Shown piece after piece: positions 23,901-31,277 of a DNA stretch of 32,018 nt. This DNA is from JAAYQA01 sp964510345 (GTDB lineage Bacteria; Bacillota; Clostridia; Tissierellales; Peptoniphilaceae), in the NCBI GenBank assembly GCA_964510345.1, contig CAZEBB010000021.1, forward strand, positions 1 through 32,018, written 5' to 3'. Made by a program: the position numbers and the translations under genes. The first letter of the stretch is position 1. Each line of letters begins with the position of its first letter. Below the pieces are notes generated by a model. That model ran no database searches. It worked only from the letters and a program-made list of their open reading frames with translations, and had not been told where the DNA came from.

Positions 23901-24478
23901 TCATTCGCGGGGAAGATGTCGATGATCCCGCCGCGCACGGAAAACTCGCCCGAGCTCTCCACGCGCGTCACCGACTCGTAGCGCAGGTAGAGAAGGTTCC
24001 TCTTCAGCTTTTCGAGATCCACCTCGCCACCCGATTCGAGCACGACAATATCCCGCAGAAAGCCTGCGGGTGTCGTCACTTTTTCAGCCAACGCACTCAT
24101 CGTGGTACAGATCAGGAGCGGTTCTTTGTCCGATAACCGGGACAACACCCTGAGCCTGAGCCGTTCGTTCTGGTCGTCGATGGCGTCAATATTGTAAAAA
24201 TGGACTTCTCGGGACGGATAATAGTGCACATTCGCCTCGTCCCATTGCATCGCGTTGAGTGCGGCGTTCTTCGCCTGCAGCTCATCCGGATACACGAGGA
24301 CCAGCGGAGCCTTGTGCGCCGACTTGAGCCACAGCGCGATCTCCGTGAGGTTTTCCGACGGCATGCCGTGCAAGTAGACCGGCGTATCCCCCGAGAGGAC
24401 GGCGTCCCGCAGCCGTTGTAGATGCGGGTCGCGCCCCAGATTTTGTAACCAGTGTATAGCCAACGATTCCTCTTTCAT
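20954..24478 (-). CDS. mfd: Transcription-repair coupling factor
   Basis: 1174-residue ATPase that removes stalled RNA polymerase from DNA and recruits UvrA. The UvrB-like N-terminal module (YPSREVHFYNIDAIDDQNERLRL) is followed by the polymerase-interaction domain (GDFVVHENHGIGRFVGFEQL), the helicase core with Walker A GDVGYGKTEVALRA, DEEQRFGVRHKE (motif II) and SATPIPRTLQM, then the TRG motif and C-terminal regulatory domain. No ribosome binding site is visible before the ATG, unusual here; a dispersed element (24502-24687) was inserted just upstream and may have displaced it. Confidence 0.97.
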   Translation of the reverse strand: MKEESLAIHWLQNLGRDPHLQRLRDAVLSGDTPVYLHGMPSENLTEIALWLKSAHKAPLVLVYPDELQAKNAALNAMQWDEANVHYYPSREVHFYNIDAIDDQNERLRLRVLSRLSDKEPLLICTTMSALAEKVTTPAGFLRDIVVLESGGEVDLEKLKRNLLYLRYESVTRVESSGEFSVRGGIIDIFPANEPLPYRLELFDTEIDSIRTFDIQTQRSVEPKDAVRVGPAKDLLIDHADISAILKGMDKDIRRYENKYMHGVNVEHAIDKFTMLREQVNEGLALSNMHLLIPYLEEKGSASLLDYLPEEAVVIADDISRIYDRFMQQVDQLLEQVTDGIEKGEVFASHEKVWYGAAQVMERIQTKRTVNASQLMKRVRLLNPKRIIEMKALEAENFGGQMEVFFDRLKDLVSQGTTVLLALGSEDRIELMRSELLGRDLQVFTEAKESGVPGVILTTLSLSAGIYFPNSRFLIVTHKEIYGRAKVGAERMRRKKPKQLLKTADLVPGDFVVHENHGIGRFVGFEQLKVADHINDYILIQYHGNDRLYIPTDQLQLIQKYISQSDTGKGPKLNRLNSPEWRKTKSRAKKAVEEIAEDLIILYAKRAEKKGYAFSADTPWQLEFEENFIYEETLSQVRSIGEIKKDMESDRPMDRLLCGDVGYGKTEVALRAGFKAIMDGKQVALLCPTTILAQQHFQTAKERFRDYPVRVEVLSRFRTPADHRRVIADTKRGYVDFLVGTHSLLSKDLAFKDLGLLIVDEEQRFGVRHKEKLKAMTEQVDVLTLSATPIPRTLQMGLIGIRDMSLLDEPPEERFPTTTYVLEYDRGIIGGAMQRELDRGGQIYFVYNRVYDIDKMALEIQHMLPHARIGVGHGQMPERQLENIMQSFIDGEYDILLCTTIIETGLDIQNVNTMIVYDADRMGLSQMYQLKGRIGRSNRTSYAYFTYEKDKVLQETAEKRLMAIRDFSEFGSGYKIAMRDLELRGAGNLLGESQSGHIEAIGYDLYVKYLEEAIKRARGEDVSYLREIELDIHIDGFIPVDYISDNEQKMEAYKKIAAISTQEDFEIVIEELIDRFGDIPETVYNIIVAQRLKSLAAGLGFDRISELKGEMIFSYADNTMFTLPEIAKISESYQGLATFNLSDTPSIRFLWKQEKLQESLAFLRTIASIKGKKEN

Positions 24479-24501
24479 GGAAGTATAGAATTACGTGGAA
24501 T

Positions 24502-24687
24502 GTCATCCTGAGGCGCTACTTTTGCGCCGTGAGGATCTCGCTCTTCGGTTGCAAGCCTTGCGCGTTTTGATTCTTTTCAAAACGCAATGCAAGACTCATG
24601 CAAAGCAGTTCCAAGCATAGGCTTTTATGCTTGGCTAAGCTTCGATTGCTCGAAAAGAGAGATGTCTCTACTCGCGGTCGAAATGAC
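24502..24687. repeat. Miniature inverted-repeat-like element between pth and mfd
   Basis: The 186-bp element is bounded by TGTCATCCTGAG on one side and CGGTCGAAATGAC on the other; GTCAT and ATGAC form the outermost inverted ends, and GAGGATCTC and GAGATGTCTC lie inside each end. The interior contains two palindromes, one with GTTTTGA/TCAAAAC arms and one with CCAAGCATA/TATGCTTGG arms. It has no open frame. It resembles the non-coding, GTCAT-ended dispersed repeats of some Clostridia. It fills the only long gap in the glmU-to-prsA series (24479-24702). Confidence 0.65.
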
Positions 24688-24702
24688 TTTCCTGCAATTG
24701 GT

Positions 24703-25263
24703 TCATTTCGGGTTGTAGGTGTTCATCGCGTGATCGACCCCGTTTCGGATGATGTCCAGCGCGGCATCGCCCGCCTGTGCGAGCACGGCGTTGATCTCTT
24801 TCTCCTGCTCCTTCGGAAATCGCGAGAGCACGAAATTCACCGTCTCCTCACGCAGCTCTTGCCCGATGCCGATGCGCACGCGTGGGAAGTTCTCCGTCCC
24901 CAGCTGCGCCAAAATCGAGCGCATGCCGTTGTGTGAGCCCGCGCTGCCCGAAGGCCGAACGCGAATCCGCCCGACGGGAATGTCCAGGTCGTCGTAGATG
25001 ACGATCAAATTCTCAGTCGGCACCTTGTAGAAGTTGACGACCTCGCGGATCGAGTTGCCCGACAGATTCATAAAGGTCTGCGGCATTAAAAGCAATACGC
25101 GTTCCCCGCCCACCTGGACTTCACCCGTGAGCGCCTGAAACTTGAGCTTGTTCACCTTCACGCCCAACTTGTCCGCCAGATACAGTACGGTATGAAAGCC
25201 GACATTGTGGCGGGTTCCTTCGTAGCGCCGACCCGGATTCCCGAGGCCTGCAATAATGTACAT
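24703..25263 (-). CDS. pth: Peptidyl-tRNA hydrolase
   Basis: Hydrolyses peptidyl-tRNA released by abortive translation. The 186-residue protein has the N-terminal IIAGLGNPGRRYEGTRHNVGF with catalytic His20 region, MPQTFMNLSG, YDDLDIPVGRIRVRPSGSAGSHNGMRSI and FPRVRIGIG. The ATG is 3 nt after the prs stop codon and has no ribosome binding site, so translation should depend on reinitiation after prs. The prs-pth-mfd order is conserved in Bacillota. Confidence 0.96.
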   Translation of the reverse strand: MYIIAGLGNPGRRYEGTRHNVGFHTVLYLADKLGVKVNKLKFQALTGEVQVGGERVLLLMPQTFMNLSGNSIREVVNFYKVPTENLIVIYDDLDIPVGRIRVRPSGSAGSHNGMRSILAQLGTENFPRVRIGIGQELREETVNFVLSRFPKEQEKEINAVLAQAGDAALDIIRNGVDHAMNTYNPK

Positions 25264-25266
25264 CGA

Positions 25267-26205
25267 TTATTTAAACAGCGAGCTGACCGAAACGTCCGAG
25301 TGAATGCGGCTGATCGCTTCGGCAAATACGCGCGCCACGCTGACCACGTCGATCTTCGTGGAAGGCGTCTTCGGCTCAAAGGGGATCGAGTCTGAGATCA
25401 CACATTTCTCGACGACCGAATTTTCGATGCGCTCCACCGCATTGCCAGAGAGTACACCGTGCACGGCGCAGATATACACGCGTTTCGCACCGGCGTTTTT
25501 CAGCGCTTCCGCCGCCGTCGTGATCGTGCCGCCCGTGTCGATAATGTCGTCAAACAGAATACAGTCGCGGCCGTCGACATCCCCGATCAGGTTCATAACT
25601 TCGCTGACATTCGGTTTCGGACGGCGTTTCTCGATGATGGCAATGCCGATGCCCAAGCGGTTCGCAAAGGTGCGTGCACGCGTAACGCCGCCTAAGTCCG
25701 GCGAGACGATGACCGCATCCGCGTCGACGACGCCTCTGAAATAGCGCGCCAAAGTATCCACCGCGGTCAGGTGATCCACCGGGATATCAAAATAGCCTTG
25801 GATCTGGCCGGCGTGCAGGTCCATCGTGACGACGCGGTTCGCACCGGCTTCCGTGAGCAGATTTGCCACGAGTTTCGCCGTGATCGGCTCGCGTCCCTTT
25901 GTCTTGCGGTCCTGTCTTGCATAGCCGTAATACGGGAGCACCGCGTTGATATTACCCGCCGATGCGCGTTTGAGCGCGTCAATGATAATCAGCGTCTCCA
26001 TCACGTTTTCATTGACCGGCGTGCAGGTCGATTGGATCAAAAAGACGTCCATGCCGCGTACCGTCTCGTCGATCTCTACCGTGGTCTCCCCGTCTTTAAA
26101 ACGGCCGACATCCAGATTCCCGAGCGGGATTCCGATCGAATCCGAAATTGCCTCCGCCAACGCGCGATTCCCGTTGCCGGAGAAGAGTTTCATTTGTCCT
26201 CTCAT
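25267..26205 (-). CDS. prs: Ribose-phosphate pyrophosphokinase
   Basis: Makes PRPP from ribose 5-phosphate and ATP, feeding purine, pyrimidine, His, Trp and NAD synthesis, and hpt in this window. The 312-residue protein has LFSGNGNRALAEAI, RFKDGETTVEI, PYYGYARQDRKTKGREPITAK with the catalytic residues, TMDLHAGQIQGYFDIPVDHL and the PRPP loop DDIIDTGGTI. The ATG at 26205 overlaps the glmU stop (ATGA). A second ATG at 26193 with AGAGGA close upstream is an equally good start. Confidence 0.96.
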   Translation of the reverse strand: MRGQMKLFSGNGNRALAEAISDSIGIPLGNLDVGRFKDGETTVEIDETVRGMDVFLIQSTCTPVNENVMETLIIIDALKRASAGNINAVLPYYGYARQDRKTKGREPITAKLVANLLTEAGANRVVTMDLHAGQIQGYFDIPVDHLTAVDTLARYFRGVVDADAVIVSPDLGGVTRARTFANRLGIGIAIIEKRRPKPNVSEVMNLIGDVDGRDCILFDDIIDTGGTITTAAEALKNAGAKRVYICAVHGVLSGNAVERIENSVVEKCVISDSIPFEPKTPSTKIDVVSVARVFAEAISRIHSDVSVSSLFK

Positions 26206-27599
26206 CTACTTTGTCCCCCTTCGTGTTTTCCGAACTTTCGTTCAACCCAACCTTCGATATTCTTCTGCTGTGCCCGCTCAATCGAGAGAGAGCCTTCCGG
26301 TACATCCGTCGTAATCGTGGACCCGGCTGCGATATAGCCGTAGTCGCCCACATTCACCGGCGCCACGATATTCGCATTGGACCCGACAAACGCGTGGTCA
26401 CCCACCGTCGTGCGATGCTTCTTTTTGCCGTCGTAGTTCACAAAGACCACGCCGCAGCCGATATTCACATTTTCGCCGATGTCCGCGTCGCCCACATAGG
26501 CGAGGTGCCCGGCCTTCGCGCCGGTACCCATCGTCGCGTTTTTGATCTCCACAAAATTGCCGAGGTGGACGCGTTCGCCGATCACGCATTTTGGACGAAG
26601 ATGAGCATACGGCCCCATGTCGACATCGCTCTTTACTTCGGACTCTTCCATCTCCGAGCAGCGAACCTTTACGCGGTCGCCGATCGTGCAGTCCCGGATG
26701 ACCGATCCTTGCCCGATCACGCAGTCGTCGCCGATCACGGTTTGGCCCGTAATGCGCACATTTTGTTCGATGCGCGTATCCTGCCCGATCACAACTCCCG
26801 GTCCGATGAGCACCGTATCCGGATTCTCGACGATCACGCCGCCCTCCATGAGGCCTTGCAAGATGCGCTTGCGCATCAGGTTTTCCACATGTGCGAGCTG
26901 TGCCTTGGAGTTGATGCCCAAGATCTCGTCGCCGTCTGAGAGCGCGTAGGTGCCGACTTTTTCTCCATTTGTTGCAAAGGTGGAGAAGATATCCGTGACA
27001 TAGTATTCGTTTTGGTCGTTATCCGCCGTCAGCGAATCCAGTGCGCTCTTTAAGGCAAACCCCTGAACGACAAAAATTCCCGAATTCACCTCGGGGATCT
27101 TCTTTTGTTCCGGCGTGCAGTCGCGGTCTTCCACGATGCCCGTCATATATCCGTTGTCATCCTTGATGATGCGCCCGTAACCCTTCAGGTCCGTCAAGAT
27201 CGCCGTGAGCACGGTCGCCACATTGCCGCTCTTCGTGTGCTCATCCAAAAGCGCACGCAGCGTTTCCGCGCGCACCATGGGCACATCGCCCGCCATCACG
27301 AGCACCGGTACATCGTCCGTAATACGGTCCTGCGCCTGCATCACCGCATAGCCCGTCCCGTAGGGGATGCCCTCTCCGATGGGCTGTCTCACAAAAGCAA
27401 CCTCCGCATCTGCGTAGGTCTTCTTTAATTCCTCTTCGTTTTTTCCACAAATGATGATTTGTTCTTCGAACGAGGCTCCCCGTATCGCATCCAGTACATA
27501 AGTGAGCATCGGCTGGCCCAACAGTGTGTGCAACACTTTGGAGCGCTTCGACTTCATGCGCGTGCCTTCGCCCGCCGCCAGTACGATCGCCATATTCAT
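26202..27599 (-). CDS. glmU: Bifunctional UDP-GlcNAc pyrophosphorylase / glucosamine-1-phosphate acetyltransferase
   Basis: Catalyses the last two steps to UDP-GlcNAc, precursor of peptidoglycan. The uridylyltransferase domain begins MAIVLAAGEGTRMKSKRSKVLH; the C-terminal left-handed beta-helix is a long run of hexapeptides (VVIGQDTRIEQNVRITGQTVIGDDCVIG) ending with NYDGKKKHRT and GSNANIVAPVNVG, acetyltransferase motifs. The ATG at 27599 follows GGAGG; an ATG two codons later also fits. The gene is first in the prs-pth series and divergent from murC. Confidence 0.96.
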   Translation of the reverse strand: MNMAIVLAAGEGTRMKSKRSKVLHTLLGQPMLTYVLDAIRGASFEEQIIICGKNEEELKKTYADAEVAFVRQPIGEGIPYGTGYAVMQAQDRITDDVPVLVMAGDVPMVRAETLRALLDEHTKSGNVATVLTAILTDLKGYGRIIKDDNGYMTGIVEDRDCTPEQKKIPEVNSGIFVVQGFALKSALDSLTADNDQNEYYVTDIFSTFATNGEKVGTYALSDGDEILGINSKAQLAHVENLMRKRILQGLMEGGVIVENPDTVLIGPGVVIGQDTRIEQNVRITGQTVIGDDCVIGQGSVIRDCTIGDRVKVRCSEMEESEVKSDVDMGPYAHLRPKCVIGERVHLGNFVEIKNATMGTGAKAGHLAYVGDADIGENVNIGCGVVFVNYDGKKKHRTTVGDHAFVGSNANIVAPVNVGDYGYIAAGSTITTDVPEGSLSIERAQQKNIEGWVERKFGKHEGGQSR

Positions 27600-27630
27600 T
27601 CCTCGTATCCCTCCTTGTATAAGCAATACT

Positions 27631-27659
27631 ATTATACACTAAGAGACCTTGAAAAAAAC
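27631..27659 (-). promoter_or_regulatory. glmU operon promoter
   Basis: TATAAT (27636-27631) about 32 bp upstream of the start codon; the -35 is a weak T-rich GTTTTT at 17 bp. It faces away from the murC promoter within the same 130-bp gap. Confidence 0.6.
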
Positions 27660-27672
27660 CGCGAACCGTTAA

Positions 27673-27701
27673 TTTTCCGTTATCCTTTCTTATGCTATAA
27701 T
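27673..27701 (+). promoter_or_regulatory. murC promoter
   Basis: Extended -10 TGCTATAAT (TATAAT at 27696-27701) with a weak -35 TTTTCC 17 bp upstream. Confidence 0.75.
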
Positions 27702-27729
27702 AAGGAGAGTTTTGTATCAGGAGGACAGC

Positions 27730-29136
27730 ATGTTTCAATTTAATATAGACGCCCATGAGATAAAGACGATTCACTTTATCGGCATCGGCGGTGTCAGCAT
27801 GAGCGGAATCGCCAATCTTCTGCTCGACAAAGGTTACGCCATTACCGGCTCAGATCGTGAGAGAAATCACTTTGTAAACCGATTAGAAGAGCGCGGTGCG
27901 ACCGTATGGATTGGCCAGAAAAAAGAAAATATTCAAAACCCGGACCTTATCATCTATACCGACGCGATCCTGCCCGAAAACGAAGAGCTGATCGCTGCGA
28001 AGGCATCCGGCATTCCCTGCATTACGCGGGGCGTCATGCTTGGTGCGCTCATGACCAACTACACCAAGAGCATCGCCGTATCCGGCACCCACGGGAAGAG
28101 CACCACGACCAGCATGATTGCGGACATCCTTCTCGATGCAAACGCAGACCCAACCATTTTACTGGGAGGCGATCTGGACGCGATCTCCGGCAACTTCATG
28201 ATCGGCGATAGCGAGTACTTCCTCACGGAAGCCTGCGAATACAAGGGCAATATTCTATACTATTATCCCCAAATCGCCATCGTGCTCAATTGCGAGTGGG
28301 ACCACGTCGACTATTATCAGACGAGCGAAAGCTTCACCGACGCATTTAAAGAGTACATGAAAAACTTGGACGAAGACGCATTGGCCATTTTGAATGCCGA
28401 CGACGATCAAACCGAGCAGCTGATCCCCTGCGTGAAGGGGCGCGTGCTCACCTTCGGCATCGAAAAGGACGCCGACTACAAAGTCAGCGATCTTCGACTC
28501 AATAAAAATATGGGCTTCACCTTTACCGTCAACACCTACAAAGGTGAGACTTTTGACATCGAACTCGGCGTGCTCGGCGAGCACAATGTGTACGACGCCA
28601 TCGCCGCCGTCATTGCCACCTACGAGTCCGGCGTGCCGCTGCCTCATATTCAAAACGCGATGAAAGAATATAAGCACCTGCACCGCCGCCAAGAGATCGT
28701 CGGCGAAGCTAACGGCGCCGTGATTATGACCGACTACGGGCATCACCCGACAGAGATCAGCAATACGCTGAAAGCATTGCGCTACCGCGCAGATGACCGG
28801 CTCATCTGCGTCTTCCAGCCGCATACCTTCAGCCGTACCAAGCGCCTGATGGATGAGTTCGCCGCCTGTTTTGACTTAGCCGACATGACCATCGTGACCG
28901 ACATTTACGCCGCTCGCGAGAACTTTGACCCCACCGTTCACTCCGAAGACCTCGTCGCCAAGATGAAAGAGCGCGGTGTCAACGTGAAGTACATCGGCAC
29001 TTTTGAAGAAGCCAAACAATGGTTGTTGCAGGAGATCAAAGAGGGCGACCTCGTGCTGACGACCGGCTGTGGAAACCCCGACGTCCTCGCGCGCATGCTC
29101 GTGATGGATGATGAAGAAGCCTATAAAGCGCACTAG
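27730..29136 (+). CDS. murC: UDP-N-acetylmuramate--L-alanine ligase
   Basis: Adds L-Ala to UDP-MurNAc, the first amino-acid step of peptidoglycan synthesis. The 468-residue protein has the N-terminal HFIGIGGVSMSGIANLL, the ATP loop SGTHGKSTTTSM, and YGHHPTEI, FQPHTFSRTK, typical of MurC rather than other Mur ligases. The ATG at 27730 has AGGAGG 6 nt upstream; the longer frame from a TTG at 27712 would include that site and is rejected. It is the first plus-strand gene and ends at a strong terminator. Confidence 0.97.
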   Translation: MFQFNIDAHEIKTIHFIGIGGVSMSGIANLLLDKGYAITGSDRERNHFVNRLEERGATVWIGQKKENIQNPDLIIYTDAILPENEELIAAKASGIPCITRGVMLGALMTNYTKSIAVSGTHGKSTTTSMIADILLDANADPTILLGGDLDAISGNFMIGDSEYFLTEACEYKGNILYYYPQIAIVLNCEWDHVDYYQTSESFTDAFKEYMKNLDEDALAILNADDDQTEQLIPCVKGRVLTFGIEKDADYKVSDLRLNKNMGFTFTVNTYKGETFDIELGVLGEHNVYDAIAAVIATYESGVPLPHIQNAMKEYKHLHRRQEIVGEANGAVIMTDYGHHPTEISNTLKALRYRADDRLICVFQPHTFSRTKRLMDEFAACFDLADMTIVTDIYAARENFDPTVHSEDLVAKMKERGVNVKYIGTFEEAKQWLLQEIKEGDLVLTTGCGNPDVLARMLVMDDEEAYKAH

Positions 29137-29139
29137 GTA

Positions 29140-29169
29140 AGCGGAGCGACCGCATCGCTCCGCTTTTTT
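29140..29169 (+). terminator. Intrinsic terminator of murC
   Basis: AGCGGAGCGA-CCGCA-TCGCTCCGCT, then a T run of six, 4 nt after the murC stop. Confidence 0.93.
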
Positions 29170-29193
29170 GTATAGTCCTTCCTATTTGCCATA

Positions 29194-29233
29194 GCCCCCT
29201 CGGTGGAGGGGGTGCCCGAAGGGCGGGGGATGG
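29194..29233 (+). repeat. Two-hairpin dispersed repeat, copy E
   Basis: GCCCCCTCGGTGGAGGGGG hairpin, GCCC/GGGC hairpin, then GGGGGATGG. It lies on the plus strand, so it has the same sense relative to murC as copies A-D have to their minus-strand genes. Confidence 0.85.
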
Positions 29234-29298
29234 TGCGGCCCTACAATCCTCAGTCACGCGAAAATACATCGCGTGCCAGCTCCTTCACCAAGGAGCCT

Positions 29299-29344
29299 GC
29301 CCCCTTGGAGAAGGGGGTGGCGCGTAGCGACGGGGGATGGATCC
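29299..29344 (+). repeat. Two-hairpin dispersed repeat, copy F
   Basis: GCCCCCTTGGAGAAGGGGG hairpin plus an imperfect smaller hairpin (GGCGCGTAGCGACG). Between E and F are further short hairpins (CGCG...CGCG and GCTCCTT...AAGGAGC), so 29194-29344 may be one composite element. Confidence 0.8.
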
Positions 29345-29364
29345 CCGTGAAAGACTAAAAAGCA

Positions 29365-29413
29365 AGATGTCGTAATAAATGTCGTATAAAGATGTCGTAT
29401 AAGATGTCATATA
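29365..29413 (+). repeat. Four tandem 12-13 bp repeats upstream of the RyR/RCK-like gene
   Basis: Imperfect copies of AGATGTCGTATAA stand in tandem (29365, 29378, 29389, 29402) and run straight into the AAGGAG ribosome binding site. Each contains a TATAA-like core. No good -35 element is seen. They may be regulator binding sites, slippage products or decayed promoters. Confidence 0.65.
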
Positions 29414-29423
29414 AGGAGTACAC

Positions 29424-31277
29424 ATGAACTGGAAAGAAAACTGGCCGTATTACCGCAAGCGCATCCTCATTTTCCTCAACATCCTCGTGATCGTCTTCGG
29501 TCTGATCGGCACATACGAACACTACCGCCCCATCTTTTCGGAGACGTGGCGGCTTATCGCGGCGATGGTCTACGGAACCGTCAAGCTCTACTTCCTCTCG
29601 CCCACGATTTCCATGGAAGCGCAGGTCACCCCGCTGTACGAGTTCGCCAAACTGCTGGCACCCATGCTCACCGGTACAGCGATCCTCACGGTCCTGAACA
29701 ACGCATTTTTGCATACGAAAAACTTCTTCGTGTACCGCTTTCGCCCCAAGAGCGTCGTCATCGGGGAGACGGCGGATTCGTCCGTCTTCGCCCACAACCT
29801 GGCGAAGGAACGCACCACGCGCGTCCTCTTGTACAACGATGCGCCGTTGGCACCGCAAGTCGCCAAGGAATACGAGAAAAAGGGCATCGCCGTGTTCACC
29901 CACGACTTTCGCAATGCGCCCGACAGGGAAGCCCGCGCGCAGGTGAAGGCGACACGCATGAGCGATGCGCAAAACCTCGTGCTCTTTTACGACAACGACC
30001 TCGACAATTACGCCGCGTTTGCCACCCTTTTGCAACTCCTACACCCTCACGCACCCATGAAAGTGCGCATCAAGTGTGGCTCAAAAGAGCTCCGCCAGCT
30101 GATGCAGTCACTGTTTGACCAATCGGCGACTGAGGATTCCGCACTCGCCTATCTGGACATCCGCTTCTTTGAACCGGTCGAACTGATCGCCGAGAGCCTG
30201 CTGCAAGAGACTGACTACCCGCTCACCACCGTACCGGTGGAACGACTCGCCGGCCACACGCCCACTTCAGCGCACGATATCTCCCGTGCGCTCGGCACCT
30301 CACATATCCTCGCGTTCGGGTTCAATGCGATTACATCGTATTTGCTCGAAAAAGTGGCGAGCACGGCAACCACCAGTCTCACTGAGCCCATCTACTTCAC
30401 CATTGTCGATGTGAAGGCCGAGGCTAAAACCGACGCTTTTCTGGCCACCCACCCTGAAATCGAAAACGCCGTGAAGATCCTCCCGATCAATAATGACATC
30501 CACAGCCGCGCACTCGCACAGAGCCTCAAAGATCTGCGCACCGACTACCCGCCGGTCACCTATATCGTGCTGAACTTCCGCGACGCCTTACAGAACCTCG
30601 CGGTGCTGCCGCGACTTGCCACATGGGAAGGCGTCCCGATGGCCATTCGCAACACGTCCGGACGGGAGATTCGCCCGCTGCTCTCCGCCACCCCCGTGAC
30701 CCGCCGCGCGTTTTCCTACGGCAAACTCACCGAGGTGCTCACGCCCGCCATCATCCTCAATTTGGCGCTCGACCAAAAGGCCATTCGCCACAACAGCGAT
30801 TACAACGAAACCTCTGAACGCTTCGGCAACGGACCGGGTTCTTCCTGGGAGAATCTGTCCGCCGTGAAGCGGGAGTCGTCCCGCGCCGCAGCACTCCACG
30901 CACCGTTTAAAGAAGCCGTTTATCAGGCGCTTCTGCCCGCGGAAAACGCCCGAGAAACGCTCGATGCGCACCGCGACTACCTGGCCGGCATCTTCACCTC
31001 CGGCACCGACCATTACTCCGCCAATCAGGCGCTATTGGAGCTTTTAGACGAACACCCCGTGCTCGATTATCTCACGCAGATCGAACACATTCGTTGGTGT
31101 CACTTCTACTACATGCTGGACTTCCGGCACGGCGAAGTGAAAGACGAACAAAAAAAGACTCACCCCTGTCTGATCGAAGACTGGAGTGAGATCTCGGGTC
31201 CATTGTACAATATGTGCTATCCGATTTTTGATGCGATCGCCGTGCTCAGTTTATTTGGAGATCAATCGCACAACTAG
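29424..31277 (+). CDS. Membrane protein with two TM segments, RCK/Rossmann-like domains and a C-terminal RyR-like domain
   Basis: 617 residues. TM1 is about 13-31, a re-entrant or pore-helix-like stretch about 42-59 (RLIAAMVYGTVKLYFLSP) and TM2 about 75-93. Two Rossmann/TrkA-N-like units follow: SVVIGETADSSVFAHNLA (110-) and HILAFGFNAITSYLLEKVA (294-); both lack the usual GxGxxG loop. The C-terminal part resembles prokaryotic RyR domains: ENLSAVKRESSRAAALHAPFK (about 477-496), then IEHIRW (553-558) and KDEQKKTHPCLIEDW (573-587). Family proteins are channel-like; no K+ selectivity sequence is visible. AAGGAG is 5 nt before the ATG. The ligand and ion are unknown. Confidence 0.8.
   Translation: MNWKENWPYYRKRILIFLNILVIVFGLIGTYEHYRPIFSETWRLIAAMVYGTVKLYFLSPTISMEAQVTPLYEFAKLLAPMLTGTAILTVLNNAFLHTKNFFVYRFRPKSVVIGETADSSVFAHNLAKERTTRVLLYNDAPLAPQVAKEYEKKGIAVFTHDFRNAPDREARAQVKATRMSDAQNLVLFYDNDLDNYAAFATLLQLLHPHAPMKVRIKCGSKELRQLMQSLFDQSATEDSALAYLDIRFFEPVELIAESLLQETDYPLTTVPVERLAGHTPTSAHDISRALGTSHILAFGFNAITSYLLEKVASTATTSLTEPIYFTIVDVKAEAKTDAFLATHPEIENAVKILPINNDIHSRALAQSLKDLRTDYPPVTYIVLNFRDALQNLAVLPRLATWEGVPMAIRNTSGREIRPLLSATPVTRRAFSYGKLTEVLTPAIILNLALDQKAIRHNSDYNETSERFGNGPGSSWENLSAVKRESSRAAALHAPFKEAVYQALLPAENARETLDAHRDYLAGIFTSGTDHYSANQALLELLDEHPVLDYLTQIEHIRWCHFYYMLDFRHGEVKDEQKKTHPCLIEDWSEISGPLYNMCYPIFDAIAVLSLFGDQSHN

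Noticed and set aside
27105..27428. Plus-strand open frames inside glmU, mfd and nrdD
   Set aside because: They are antisense shadows rich in His and Arg, without ribosome binding sites or recognisable motifs.
29036..29269. Minus-strand open frame downstream of murC
   Set aside because: It lies over the murC end, its terminator and repeat copy E, with no start signal and a biased composition.
5187..29344. The GC-rich repeats as a CRISPR array
   Set aside because: Copies are scattered singly or in pairs, have no regular unique spacers, and no cas genes are near.
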